From: Amanita rubescens
Lineage: Eukaryota; Basidiomycota; Agaricomycetes; Agaricales; Amanitaceae
Length of the DNA stretch: 64,000 bases
Direction of reading: 5' to 3'
Assembly: GCA_015039365.1 (NCBI GenBank)
Contig: WION01000002.1
Location: forward strand, 434,001 to 498,000
A model generated the notes under the pieces. The model was given only the letters and a program-made list of their open reading frames with translations. It ran no database searches and was not told the DNA's origin. Below, in pieces: positions 9,691-21,136 of the stretch (positions within the stretch are counted from its first letter, which is position 1; each line of letters begins with the position of its first letter). The translations under genes and the position numbers were made by a program.

Positions 9691-10140
9691 ATCAATTTAT
9701 GATATCACATCCTCTTTTAACAAAAAAATACTATCTGATGAGTCCTATATTGTTTTCCTATGTCACATGACCAAAAACACTGCCAACCATCTGTGGGAAT
9801 TCTCCTACTTCCCCATATGCATCTCAAAACACTCAAAATATGTCCAAGTCCAATATGTTTTGAATTGGAGGAAGCCTGAAATTTGCCAAGGACCTCTAAC
9901 TAGACTTGCAGGCTGAGTGCATCTGGTCCACCTCTAATTAGAGGTATTTAGGGTGAGTTAAAGGTGCCAAAGGGTGCTATTGCCATTTTTGGAAACACGT
10001 GACTGGATCTTAAAGTGTATTTACATTATGAATTTCCTTTTTAGGAAATTTGACCCCAAAATTCAATCAGCAAATATGTCAACAAAATCTGAACACATCA
10101 TACAACCACATTCAGAAAGCCACTGACCAAGGCTACACAA

Positions 10141-10210
10141 TTGATTGACCCTGAGATTATGTCATCATTTCCTTTTTAGGAAGTTCAACCCTGAAAATCA
10201 ATCACTTTGC
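10141..10210 (+). repeat. Direct repeat copy 1 (pair with 10595-10665)
   Basis: Contains ATTATGTCATCATTTCCTTT followed by TTAGGAA and a CAACCCTGAAAATCAAT block, which recurs nearly unchanged at 10595-10665. A shorter third piece lies near 10030-10070. Confidence 0.75.
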
Positions 10211-10440
10211 CTTATTTGGCATCTAACTCTCTCTTTCCAAATAAGGAAATTATCCTTTGTTGTGCCAAATATGTAAAAACACTTTTACCACCTTCCACAA
10301 ATGGTATCTCAACTTGATTTCCATATTTGGAATCAGGATATCTTACCAAAAAAGGCAATTATCCCCTTGTTCTTGAATTCTGATCAATTCTCATGCCATA
10401 AACATGTACAAACACCTCCACCACTTTCCAGAAATGGTAA
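10205..10440 (+). repeat. Direct repeat of about 240 bp, copy 1
   Basis: Shares an ordered set of blocks with 11345-11605: GCCTTATTTGG, CTCTTTCCAAATAAG, AAATTATCC, AACATGTACAAAC and CTTCCANAAATGG. Divergence is substantial, so the duplication is old. Confidence 0.65.
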
Positions 10441-10594
10441 ATAATGGGCCTGGGTATGGGAAAATGGACTTAGAAACTTTGGAGAGATTTGTTTAATTTA
10501 CAATTATTCAACTAAGCATATTAGCTCAAAAATGTGGTCTAATTAAGTGGCGCCAAGCACATCACCCTTATCTAAATAGATTGACCAGGTCTAC

Positions 10595-10665
10595 ACATTT
10601 TATTGACCCTGAAATTATGTCATCATTTCCTTTTTAGGAAATTCAACCCTGAAAATCAATTAGTG
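10595..10665 (+). repeat. Direct repeat copy 2 (pair with 10141-10210)
   Basis: Second copy of the TGACCCTGAAATTATGTCAT block followed by the TTCCTTTTTAGGAAATTC palindrome-like core. Confidence 0.75.
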
Positions 10666-11344
10666 GATATCTGTCATATTCTGTTCTGGACTCCACACAA
10701 ACTCTGTGACCTCAGACCCTGATGGATTCCCAACTATACCCCACAACCATTTTCCACTCATGTCGCATCTCATATCAAGCCTATGCCAAACTCCAAAAAC
10801 TCTGTGGATGGACTCCATACTTTCCCTGACATTCACTAAGTTCCTTTCTACATATTTCCCATACTTGTTTCACCTCTTGTTTCATCTCAGGCATCACTGG
10901 TATCATTGTCCCTTCATGCCATATGCTCAACTCCACTTTCTGTTCCATATCTCCATAGTTTCCTCGCTTAGCTAGTTCCCATCAGAACATGGCCTATATA
11001 TATGGATAGCTTCCCTTGTTGGACTACATACATATACACCCAACTCTTGGATTGCATCCTAACTCTCCCTGTCTTTTGTTATCTACCACCTCATCCAGAC
11101 TGTTCATCCTCCAGACTCCAGTCCCGGACTCCATCCCAGACTCCAGAGCATTCTCCAGAAGTTTAGGCAAGACATATATATGTTAGCACAGCACAGCTTG
11201 CACACTGAAGCCTAGCCTTTCCCCACTCAGTCCTGGACTCCATTATACTCCATCCTTCCCCATCCGCTTAGTTCCCAGGCTCTGTCCCAATTAGGATCAC
11301 CATCCTTACAATATCTGAATGAAATTAGCACCAAACTTTCAACA

Positions 11345-11605
11345 CCTTCCAAAAATGGTAAATTTGCCTTATTTGGAAGCTGGCTATCTCTTTCCAAATA
11401 AGAAAATTATCCATTGTTTGTGTCACAAACATGTACAAACAACCTCATAACCTTCCAAATATGGTATCCCAACTTGCTTACCTTATTTGGAACCTGTCTA
11501 TCTTACCAAATAAGGCAATCATCCCCTTGTTCCTAAGTTGTGCTCAAATTCCCATGTCAAAAACATGTACAAATACATCCCCCACCTTCCAGAAATGGCA
11601 ATATG
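11345..11605 (+). repeat. Direct repeat of about 240 bp, copy 2
   Basis: Diverged second copy of 10205-10440, with the same order of TTATTTGGAA and CCAAATAAG motifs. Confidence 0.65.
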
Positions 11606-12329
11606 TCTGGGTGTTGGAAAAGGGACTTGTAAAACTTGAGAAATAATTATTTTATGTCCACATTTATCACAGGTAGCCTATAGAAATGGAGACACATGAT
11701 CTGTCCCTTTCTACATAGAGGTTTTTGATGGGCTGATCACGTGTTGGGATGTCCAAGTAAATCATTTTGCTGTATATTTTAAGTGCAGGTATGTTTTCAA
11801 GGTTCATTTTATATTAGTAATGCAAGCAAGAAATTTCTCTTTTTTGGAGGGATTTATTCTGTATTTGATGAGAAATTATACAGGAAACAGCATTGATCAC
11901 CTTAAATGCAAGGAACATTTTGGGTTACCCCAACACATCAGCTTTTGGGACATATGCCTACTGTGCATCATCCCATACTGATAATAGTGGTTGGGCTATG
12001 AAGTGAAGTCCCAATGTGAGTCTGTTTTTTGTAGGGATGTCTGTAATAGATAGAGTATGATCCCAGAATGAGGTTTGATAGTAGGAGGGGGCTTGAAAGG
12101 GTTGGGAACTGGGCTGAACCCTGGCAGGACTTTACAAGGTTGGTTTCATATTGATTTATTTGGTTAGGACCTTACTGGTACTTAGACACCAATAGGTGTT
12201 GCCAACCCAAAAGAGGATGGTACCTCCTTTACTTTTATTCCAACTTTGACTGTGAGAATGTCAATAAGGACATATAACTTATTACTAAATCCAAACATTT
12301 ATCTATAACTTACATATTACTAAACAGGT

Positions 12330-13390
12330 GTGGACATCCAGCCCTTTCATGGAGACTTTCCTGATTTGGATGCATGTGACAGTAATACATGTCACACAGA
12401 ATGGTCTTGGACATTCCAAGGTAATCTGCCTTTGCCATTCATGGTGACTATTTAAAATCTTCTGTATCCACAGGTACCTAGTGATGGCTTAAAGGCTCTA
12501 CCAATTTGGCCTGAAAAAAAGCAGTCAGACCCTGGAAAGTTCTTTGTTGATGCACTGATTCACAACCCTGCTCTCATTCCATGCCACTCACATCCACAAC
12601 CAGAGTGGACAGTCAAAGTGGAAATGTTATGAAGGGGAGTCTGTAAGTATATCTTTCATGAGGGAAAAAAGGTGAGCTGCTTTGGGTTGCTGTTCCAAGG
12701 ATACATTCAAAGTTTAATAATGATTTCAGACAGATGGTAAGGCACATAAGCGAAAAGCTGGTGCTGGAGAGCAAAGCCAATCATCTGCCACTAATCCTTG
12801 GCCATCCACCTACCACAAGTGCCCAGGAAGATCAGAAGGAGAGAAATGTGTCCAAAATGTCAAGGTTTCTCCTCAAAACCCTGATGAAGTTGCAAAAATC
12901 AAAGGAAAAGGTACATAAATTGTATGTCCCTGAAGAGTTCCAAAAGATGGTATGTTCTACCTACTTTCCATCTTGCCACAGTTTTTATTTGTAAACACAT
13001 TAAGCCAAGCCTTTCAAAAAATCAGAGAAAGGGGACCACACAGCCTCAGATCTATCATCCAGATGACTTGCCATTCAAACTCTTGGGGTATAGTCCAAGT
13101 GAAGACATTATATCACGGTGTGGTAAGCAGATATTCAATTTCATCAAAGAAGATGGAGAATTGGTGAGCTTTGATCACTAAAGCATAATTGACAAGGTCT
13201 TATTTACATACAGGTGGATATACTGGTGTACAATCAGGGAATGGCAGGGGTATACCCTTGATGATCCCTAAGTCTGCTACATTCTGGGAGGACCATCTGG
13301 AGAAAATGATTGACCACTCCAAGAAATTGTCAAAAATGAAGCTGATTAAGCAGGGTAAACAGTCCACCACTTCTCAGAAGGCCATATGAG
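12330..13390 (+). pseudogene. Decayed gene-like region with apparent introns, family unknown
   Basis: Several short frames are joined by plausible GT...AG borders. One exon near 12472-12640 reads PSDGLKALPIWPEKKQSD and soon meets a stop. Another near 12735-12910 starts DGKAHKRKAGAGEQSQ. A third near 13030-13164 contains HPDDLPFKLLGYSPSEDIIS. A last one begins near 13212 with VDILVYNQGMAGVYP and then stops. No domain was recognised. The last exon ends on the GGGGTATACCC motif that also occurs elsewhere in the island. This may be a broken accessory gene of an old transposon or a captured host gene. Confidence 0.35.
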
Positions 13391-14796
13391 AGGAATTGGT
13401 AGCCTTTCCTTGAGTGCCAGAATCAATAAGGGCTTTTGTTTCTGTGGTTTTCAGATTCAAACATCATGAGATGGGGATGGTGATTTTATTTTTGGACATA
13501 GATGATATGGTTACATCATTTATTCATAATTGTTTGTCTCAGTTTGAATTTGTTTTGGAGATGGTGGACACTGTTTCATCATCATCTCATTCTAAAAACC
13601 CTGTTTCTGTAATTTTCTGTGGGCACTGCATGGCTAAATATTTATGTTTGTTTGTGTTTGTTTGTAAAGCATGATAAAAATTGATATATGTATCATTTGA
13701 CAGCATTCAGTTGGGACATTTCAGAGTGCCATACATATTTTTCAAATATTTTAAACATTTTTTCACATTTTCCCCAAAATTCACAAATGAGCACAAACAA
13801 GCACAAATATTTAGCACTACAATTTTTTTTTTTCATTTTTAAACATTTTTTCAGATTTATCAGGCTGTTTCTAGATTATTTTCCCACATGATTTATAAAG
13901 AAATGCAAATATTTAGCTGTGTTTTTTTTTGAGTTTTTTCTGTTTTTATCAGACAGGACCACAGGATGACATGTTTCCCCATCATGGTCCACTTCATCAT
14001 AGTAGCCAACCCAAGGGGGAGTGAATGTTTGGGCAGTGGATCCTGTCCCTAACAAGCTGGCAGATACTGGCAAGAAATCCAGAAAGACCCCACTTGCCAC
14101 ATGATGTAAGTGATGGCATTCTCAGTTGAAAGGGACTCAATGCCCCCCTGAAAGGCACTTTTGGAGGTAGATGTTGAGATTGTGAGGGTCCTGAGAACAT
14201 CCAGAGTAATCTGTATGAGAATATGGTAACAGGATGTTAATCCCTTTGATGGGACAGAGCACCTCCATGTGCCTTTTGAACATTGACAATATTATGAGGA
14301 AAAGCAAAGCTCTGCAGTGCCACCATGGCATTGAAGGCACTTTGAAGATCAGCTAATTCAATCTTTTTCTGCTTCTGTAGGCTGATTGATTGGTTGAATT
14401 GGCAGAGAGGGAGTATGTGCATGTGGCAAGTGATGCAAAAATGAAGGTGTGGAAGTTGTTGGGAAATAGCACAGGTACTAACCCTTGGGAGGACTACCTG
14501 TGGAGTCTGGAACTATTCAGGAGTCCTAAAGGACTGAGTGGGGGAGTGTAAAGAGCTGTATTGGAGCTCCAATGCCGCAAGTGGCCTGAACCCCCAATCG
14601 AGATGTCACTACTTGCTGTTGACCACATAATGTTCTGCACCCTGCCTTGGGAATCATTTGTGGCTATCATCAATGATATGATCAGAAAAATTACTAGTCC
14701 TACCATTTCATGCATTAGGGAGGATGTAATCTTAATCATCAAGTGGGAGATTGAAGATTTCGAACATTTAGATGCAGATCAATGCAAAAAAAGCTC
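13391..14796. other. Non-coding AT-rich region
   Basis: Only short stop-rich frames are present. A terminal-type motif GGGGGAGTGTAAAGAGCT lies at about 14541-14558, inverted relative to the CTTTACACTCCCC ends of the elements at 14797 and 17767, and may mark the end of a related decayed element. Confidence 0.5.
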
Positions 14797-15660
14797 AGTA
14801 CTTTACACTCCCCCCCCATTCCACATAAAAATGTTAACATATTTTACTAGTCTTTCTACATTATGTTTGTCTGTTTGGCATTGCTTGGCATTGTTTACAC
14901 TGATAATAAAATCTGAAAAAATCTTTAAAAAATGCAGAAAAATCACATGATCCAGGCAATATTTGTTTGGTGCTGTTTGGCAATGTTTACACTGATAATA
15001 AAATCTGAAAAAATCTTTAAAAAATGCAGAAAAATCATGTGATCATTGCCATATAGGAATTGTAAAGCCAAACAAAGCCAAACTTGAGATATTTGCAAAA
15101 TACTTTTGAAACATGAGTTTTGATGAAAAGGAAACACCCAGTAGCGCAGCGTCGAGGAGTTAAAGTGATAGCTTACCCGATGAGTCTTGTAGCAGACCAC
15201 TCAGCTGAGAAGATGGTGGTAGGAGGTTAAGAAAGCTTGTTCCTATTCTACAGTACATAGCAGGTTTATATACTGTCTGTGTCCTAATAGGTAACAACAT
15301 AGGTAAATATATGTAACTACATATGTCATACTCATATATGGTAATATGGAGCTGCACTGATGTCATGCGCAGCTATCATATGGCACCATCCGCAGTAAGG
15401 ATGATGCAAGTGTACTAGAACATTCTACAATGTTCTATCTATATATATATATCCTGATCTGCTTAGTAAGCAGATAAGATATGATCTCCTTGTTATCTTA
15501 TCTTAGATAAGATAACTTCATCAAGTTTGACAAAAATTGAAAAGTTTATAAAAAATCTTGAAAAATGCAGAAAAATCTTGTGATTAAGGACATGTAAGAA
15601 TTATGATACCAAACTAAGCCAAACTGAAGTTAATTGCCAAAAGGTGCCATGTCTTTGCCA
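14797..15660 (+). mobile_element. Non-autonomous repeat element A, interrupted by a solo LTR
   Basis: Starts with CAGTACTTTACACTC and a run of C, then ATTCCACA. It carries two AAATCTGAAAAAATCTTTAA blocks and ends near GGTGCCATGTCTTTG. The reverse complement of 19927-20410 is a paralogue over most of this length. Removing the solo LTR at 15121-15523 and one AGTTT restores collinearity. No protein is encoded. The superfamily was not determined. Confidence 0.65.
15121..15523. mobile_element. Solo LTR (403 bp)
   Basis: Ends TGATGAA...TTCATCA form a TG...CA inverted repeat, and a perfect 5-bp duplication AGTTT flanks it at 15116-15120 and 15524-15528. The paralogous sequence near 20050-20070 reads straight through as CATGAGTTTGACAAAAATTG, an empty site proving the borders. 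No internal retrotransposon domain remains, so LTR-LTR recombination is the simplest origin. Confidence 0.88.
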
Positions 15661-16021
15661 TTTCTTGTCATGAATGATACTCTAACTTTTATTTTTCTCT
15701 GTTTTATTTGCAATTTGCTGACTAATCAGGTCACATGACCTCAGCCCTTGCCTTGCTGACTAAGCAGTCATGTGACTTGGACTGTCTCTGAGCTATTTAT
15801 ATCTTATGACTCATAATGACTGCGCAGCTATTGATAGCCTGCTGTGCTTCACATCTGATCAGCCAATAGCATACTAGCTGTAGTTAAGGCCTGTAGTATA
15901 TAAGACCTGCAATACAGGCCCAGAGACTCCAGTTGAGTTCTCTTGGGGTTTCCTCCTCAATAACCTCCCTCCTTTCCTTGTCGTCTTCTATGGCACCCTC
16001 CTTACCCAGCAGTTTACACTG

Positions 16022-16266
16022 AGCCACCTGTCCGAGTAGAATCTGAGCTGATTATGAGGACTACAAGTAGAGTCTGAGCCCATTCCGAGTAGGGTCCAAG
16101 GAGTACTAGGAATCCAAGTAGAATCCAAGCTGAGTCTGAGCTCAGTCCAAGTTGAGGTGAATCCGAGTGCAAACTAGGAGTGCACTTGGACTCTGAGCTC
16201 AGTCCGAGTGGAGTCCAAGTGGAGTCCAAGCTGAGTTCAAGTCAGACTCTGAACCCAATCTGAGCT
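16022..16266. repeat. Degenerate minisatellite of GAGTCCAAG / GAGTCTGAG units
   Basis: About 245 bp of short units of 9-12 bp varying around GAGTCYRAG, in places grouped as GAGTCCAAGTGGAGTCCAAG. It has no coding sense. Confidence 0.8.
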
Positions 16267-17766
16267 TATTCTCAGTTGTTTATCATTGCAATAAAATTCC
16301 AAATAAATCCTGAAAAAATGCACAAAAATCATGTGATCCAGGCCATATAGGAATTATGAGACCAAACACACCCAAACTTGAGATATTTGCAAAATACTTC
16401 TTCAGATGTTCAGAGTGTAAATCTTAGGAAATGAACAAAATTCATGATGTGATCAAGGACATGCAGAGTTGCTGGTAGTTAGTGTACACCTGTCATTCCC
16501 TACTGGTGTTATGAATGGCTGTCAGTAGTAGAAGTCAGTTGCAGTGACTTGCAATGGTCAGTACCAGTTAAGGTCTTACTCAGATGATGGTTGTGTACAG
16601 TGTCACAGTCAACTTCTACGATCCCACCTGTTGACAACAGCAACCAATCACCTAGTATGACATTGCAGACAGTTTTTAGAGCCATGAATAAATGATAACC
16701 TAGGTTGGAGATTGTGAGGTGTTTGTATTGAAGTCAAGGAGAGACTCAGGGGGGACAGTGGATATTTGGAGTTCTTGGTAATTTAATGATGGTACATGAT
16801 TATGAGTACTGTTTTTTAACACCATCAGGGAATGTCTGGGGTATACCCCTGTCATTCCTTACTAGTGTGTTATGATCATGTTTGGCAAACCTTTGCCTAC
16901 CAAAGCTTCCACACCAGAAGCATCTAGAAAGCCCCACCTGGCATGGCAGCTACTAGTCCAGTAACCACAGTCTGTTGGCATGGACTGAGACTGAATATCT
17001 TTCCTACCTGTGACTCAGAAAGCACTCAGTAGACATGAATAACCCACCACACCTTATCACCTGGCCAGAGCATTGTTCCATGGAATCTTTGGATGGGGTG
17101 CAAGATGGTCCAGGTGGCTGGTTTTTGGACAGCTCTCTGTGAGCCTGTGGCAGTGATGGACTCAGGTTGTCTCTATCATTTTAGAATTTTATACCAGTAA
17201 CCAGATTTCCACCAGATTCCATTGCTGCAAATACTCCATTTAATAGTGTTCCAGTTTTTCACATCAGATGAGCAGGATTTAGTGATTCAGATTATATTGT
17301 ATGTATATTAACCTGGAACTTGAGCATGACTCTGTGGTTGAATCTTTGAGATTGTCAAGCCAAATTATAATCTGAGAGGAGTTGAAAAAGCCAGTTTCTG
17401 GTGTTTATTACCACCAATCTCCTTTATTTTATGAGGGTACATGTCTGCACTTGTTAAGGATGCTATCATATTGGATGAAAAAACTATCATGGGAATATCA
17501 AATGGCACTCTCAGATAATTTCACAAGAAGTTGGAAATCACTATTGCTGGTGAATCTGTTTCATGGATGTGGTAATTCATGCAGTGCCGTGACAAGGACA
17601 GGAGAGCAGGTACTACATACATTTAAAGATTGAAGCATTGTAGGAGGCAGGTATCAGTATCAAATTTTCATATTGATCTGCATAGCTACTCAGAACAATG
17701 GCCTTGTTTGGCTTCACAATTCTTCTATGACCTGGAATCTGGACCACATGATTTTTCTACATTTTT
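16267..17766. other. Non-coding AT-rich region with repeat fragments
   Basis: Includes an element-A-like piece at about 16290-16400 (CAAACTTGAGATATTTGCAA), a half palindrome near 16485-16512, and the full palindrome at 16829-16858. The frame at 17382-17633 has no recognisable product. Confidence 0.5.
16829..16858. repeat. Palindromic motif around GGGGTATACCCC, copy 1
   Basis: GGAATG, a 3-bp step, GGGGTATACCCC, a 3-bp step and CATTCC form a near-perfect 30-bp palindrome. Outer arms TAACACCA and TAGTGTGTTA extend it further. Other copies are at 13236-13265 (degenerate), 16485-16512 (half) and 21668-21698. Confidence 0.85.
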
Positions 17767-18508
17767 GAGCACTTTACACTCACCCCCCATTCCACATGGA
17801 ATCCGCATGAATTCTGTGGAATTTGTGTGGAATCCACACATATTCCACACCTTCTTAATGTATTCTTTGTAGTCTTTTTTGTAGTCATTCCACACTCATT
17901 CATTCCACACTCATTCCGCATGGAATGCAGAATGAGTGCGGAGCTGCCGTGTGGAATATTCCACACATATTCTGCAGAATCCACACCATTCCACACTCAT
18001 TCCACACATTTTACACAGATTCTATGTAATAAGATCTCAAGAAATCCTTGAAATAGGCAATCTTAATATGTTTCTTGTTAGTCTTGTTCATCAATAATGC
18101 TGGTATGTAAGTATGTAGTGCACTTGCCATGAACATGATGAATTTCAGGCTACTTTGGCATGCATAATTACTTAATCTGACTTGATTTTGCACCTGCTGC
18201 AATAGATGTCTATTCCAACATATTCTATCACAATGATGAAACTCAGTCCTATATGTGCTAATGACCAAAACCCTGCAATAGCAATCAAGCCATGCTGTGA
18301 GAAGTGAAGGAAATATGATATATTGTGACCCTAGTACAGTCCTGGTCACTGTTCTTTAAGAACAGTAGTATAAGCAGTAAGGAGGTGGTTGCAAATTATG
18401 ATGGTGATGAGCCTGAGAGGCAGTAGTTGGTAATTACTACAGTGTCACTAAGGTCTGGCATTTGGCAATGCCATGCTGCCAGTATGGTATTAACTCCCAC
18501 ATGATTAT
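17767..18508 (+). repeat. Left arm of a long inverted repeat (about 740 bp)
   Basis: Begins GAGCACTTTACACTC and a C run, then ATTCCACATGGAATCCGCAT. It is dense in GTGGAAT / ATTCCAC words and ends CCCACATGATTAT. The reverse complement of 20411-21132 matches it along the whole length with modest divergence. No protein is encoded. Confidence 0.88.
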
Positions 18509-18735
18509 GCATACCTGATTAGTTGGACAAGCCCACTTAGTACTTTCTCTACTTAATATAGTTGACTCATACAGAGTTACAATCTGCATATGCATATCAC
18601 ACTGAGTGGTCTACATGAGTCACATTATGCATACATACTATACCTAGTAATTAGTTGGACTCACCAGTGCAGTGCAGATCCACTTACTTTCTCTACTACT
18701 TACTCTTTTTATATGGTTAAGTTGACTCATACAGA
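18505..18735 (+). repeat. Imperfect direct repeats inside the inverted-repeat spacer
   Basis: TGCATACCTGATTAGTTGGA...CACTTAGTACTTTCTCTACT...GTTGACTCATACAGA occurs at 18507-18580 and again, expanded, at 18626-18740. A third trace lies near 19268-19335. Confidence 0.6.
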
Positions 18736-18797
18736 TTCACCAAGTCATCAGGAAACAGGGCAAAAAACTAATTGTCTACAGTCTGTCATGCAATTTT

Positions 18798-19200
18798 TCT
18801 GAATGTCTGCCAGTGGCATCTGACAGGACTAGCACACAAATTGTCTGACTATCTGACAGGCACTCAGTTACAACTAATTCTCTGATTCTCTGATGATCTG
18901 ACAGGCACTGTCATACTAATTGTCTGATTGGCTGACTATCTGATGGAACTGACAGGCACTGTTGCACTAATTGTCTGATTGTCTGACTATCTGATGGGCA
19001 CTGATACCAGGCACTGATGCACTAATTGTCTGATTGTCTGACTATCTGACAGGCTGTGCTGCACCTGTCTGACCATCTGGCAGGCTGTCACACTAATTGT
19101 CTGACTGTCTGACTATCTGATAGGCACTGCTACAAAAATTGGCTGATGGTCTGACCATCTGATGAAGCATCAGATGAAATTAGATGTGATCAGACTTTTG
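18798..19200. repeat. Minisatellite of TAATTGTCTGACTGTCTGAC units, copy 1
   Basis: Irregular units of about 45-60 bp share TAATTGTCTGA, TTGTCTGACTATCTGA and GGCACTGACA. A second array of the same family lies at 21137-21510. Both arrays end in the same sequence, AGACAT/AGATGT-GATCAGACTTTTGC. Confidence 0.8.
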
Positions 19201-19926
19201 CCCTGTTTGCTGATGAATTCTCTGCTCTGTTCAATAGTTCTCCAATTCAAACCTAAGATTCAACTTACACATACCTAATTAGTTGGACTTGAAGTTTGCT
19301 CTCAACTTATATTGGCAGTTGACTCATCCAGAAATTACCCACTCCTTTCCATGATTAACCAACATTGCTCAGACTCTGTTCAACAATAGCTGTCTCAAAC
19401 CTAAGATTCTATCCCATTGTATTAGTGCTAATCTACTACATCATACATATTGTACTACATCATTGTTCTCTTGTTTGATCAGTTAGGATCACTGAGTTAA
19501 GTTTACAAAGTTTAGTAGGCAATGCCAACCAAGGCTTGAGTCAGGCCCTGTCAATATCCTCTAACAACTACTCACCATCTGAACCAAGAAGAAGTCTGAG
19601 TCATTTCTGCTTCCCATCTTGACATCAATATACACATACATAATCACAATCCCCTTACTACAACTTCCAACCCTCTTACATTTATAAGTTGTTACAGCCG
19701 ATCATCACCATCCAACCATCATTATCAAACCTTGCACTGCAACTGCCAACAGCCCACTGTGTGGCCCCTACATCCACCACTGACCCCAGCAACTACTCAC
19801 TGTTGCACAAATTACTGCTGACTTTTGTTACTGATTGTAATCAGCAGCAGCTCCAACATCCTAAAACAAACCATTGAACTACACTGACCATCACCAGATA
19901 TGGGACATGGGCCCTTAGTCAATGAG

Positions 19927-20410
19927 ACCAAAGACATGGCACCTTTTGGCAATTAACTTTGGTTTGGCTTATTTTGGCATCATAATTCTTACATGTCCTT
20001 AATCACAAGATTTTTCTGCATTTTTCAAGATTTTTTATAAACTTTTCAATTTTTGTCAAACTCATGTTTTGAAAGTATTTTGCAAATATCTCAAGTTTGG
20101 CATTGTTTCTGCATTTTTTAAAGATTTTTTCAGATTTTATTATCAGTGTAAAAATTGCCAAACAACACCAAACAAGTATGGTCAGGATCATGTGATTTTT
20201 CTGCATTTTTTAAAGATTTTTTCGGATTTTATTATCAGTGTAAACAATGCCAAGCAATGCCAAACAGACAAACATAATGTAGAAAGACTAGTAAAATATG
20301 TTAACATTTTTTGTAACACATGTGGAATCTATGTGGAATCTATGTGGAATCCACAGATTCTGTGGAATGAGTGTGGATTCCATGTGGAATGGGGGGAGTG
20401 GAAAGTACTG
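19927..20410 (-). mobile_element. Non-autonomous repeat element A, second copy
   Basis: Minus-strand paralogue of 14797-15660. It starts CAGTACTTTCCACTC at 20410, directly against the inner end of the right inverted-repeat arm, and lacks the solo LTR. It carries an extra block of TGGAATCCACA-type repeats near its start (about 20320-20390), similar to those in the inverted-repeat arms. Confidence 0.65.
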
Positions 20411-21132
20411 ATAATCATGTGGGAGTTAATACCATACTGGCAGCACATTGAATGGACCTTAGTGACACAGTAATTACCAACTACTACTGCCCCTCAGGCT
20501 CATCACCATCATAAATTTGCAGCCACCTCCTTACTGCTTATACTACTGTTCTTAAAGAACAGTGACCAGGACTGTACTAGGGTCACAACATATCATATCT
20601 CCTTCACTTCACAGCATGGCTTGATTGCTATTGCAGGGTTTTGGTCATTAGCACATATAGGACTGAGTTTCATCATCGTGATAGAATATGTTGGAATAGA
20701 CATCTATTGCAGCAGGTGCAAAATCAAGTCAGATTAAGTAATTATGCATGCCAAAGTAGCCTGAAATTCATCATGTTCATGGCAAGTGCACTACATATGT
20801 ACTTACATACCAGCACTATTGATGAACAAGACTAACAAGAAACTACTAAGATTGCTTATTTCAAGGATTTCTTGAGATTTTATTACATAGAATCTGTGTA
20901 AAATGTGTGGAATGAGTGTGGAATATGTGTGGAATATTCCACATAGCGGCTCCGCACTCATTCTGCATTCCGCACGGAATGAGTGTGGAATAAGTGTGGA
21001 ATGAGTGCGGAATGACTACAAAAAAGACTACAAAGAATACATTAAGGTGTGGAATATGTGTGGATTCCACACAAATTCCGCAGAATTCATGCAGATTCCA
21101 TGTGGAATGGGGGGGGCAAGTGTAAAGTGCTC
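20411..21132 (-). repeat. Right arm of the long inverted repeat (about 720 bp)
   Basis: Inverted partner of 17767-18508. Outer ends match as GAGCACTTTACACT and inner ends as CCCACATGATTAT. The spacer between arms is about 1.9 kb. Confidence 0.88.
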
Positions 21133-21136
21133 ATTG

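Larger units (their letters stand above)
8521..12329. other. Non-coding, repeat-rich AT-rich region
   Basis: No protein-coding frame is supported. The DNA is a mixture of old dispersed repeats, listed separately. The stretch 9155-9500 is less AT-rich than its surroundings, but I could not assign it. Confidence 0.6.

Noticed and set aside
17382..17633. 83-codon frame in the island as a gene
   Set aside because: No conserved motif and surrounded by stop-rich repeat sequence; likely chance.
17767..21132. Inverted repeat as the terminal inverted repeats of one large DNA transposon
   Set aside because: No transposase lies in the 1.9-kb spacer, and no clear target duplication flanks 17767 and 21132; two inverted copies of one element fit better, though the other view is not excluded.
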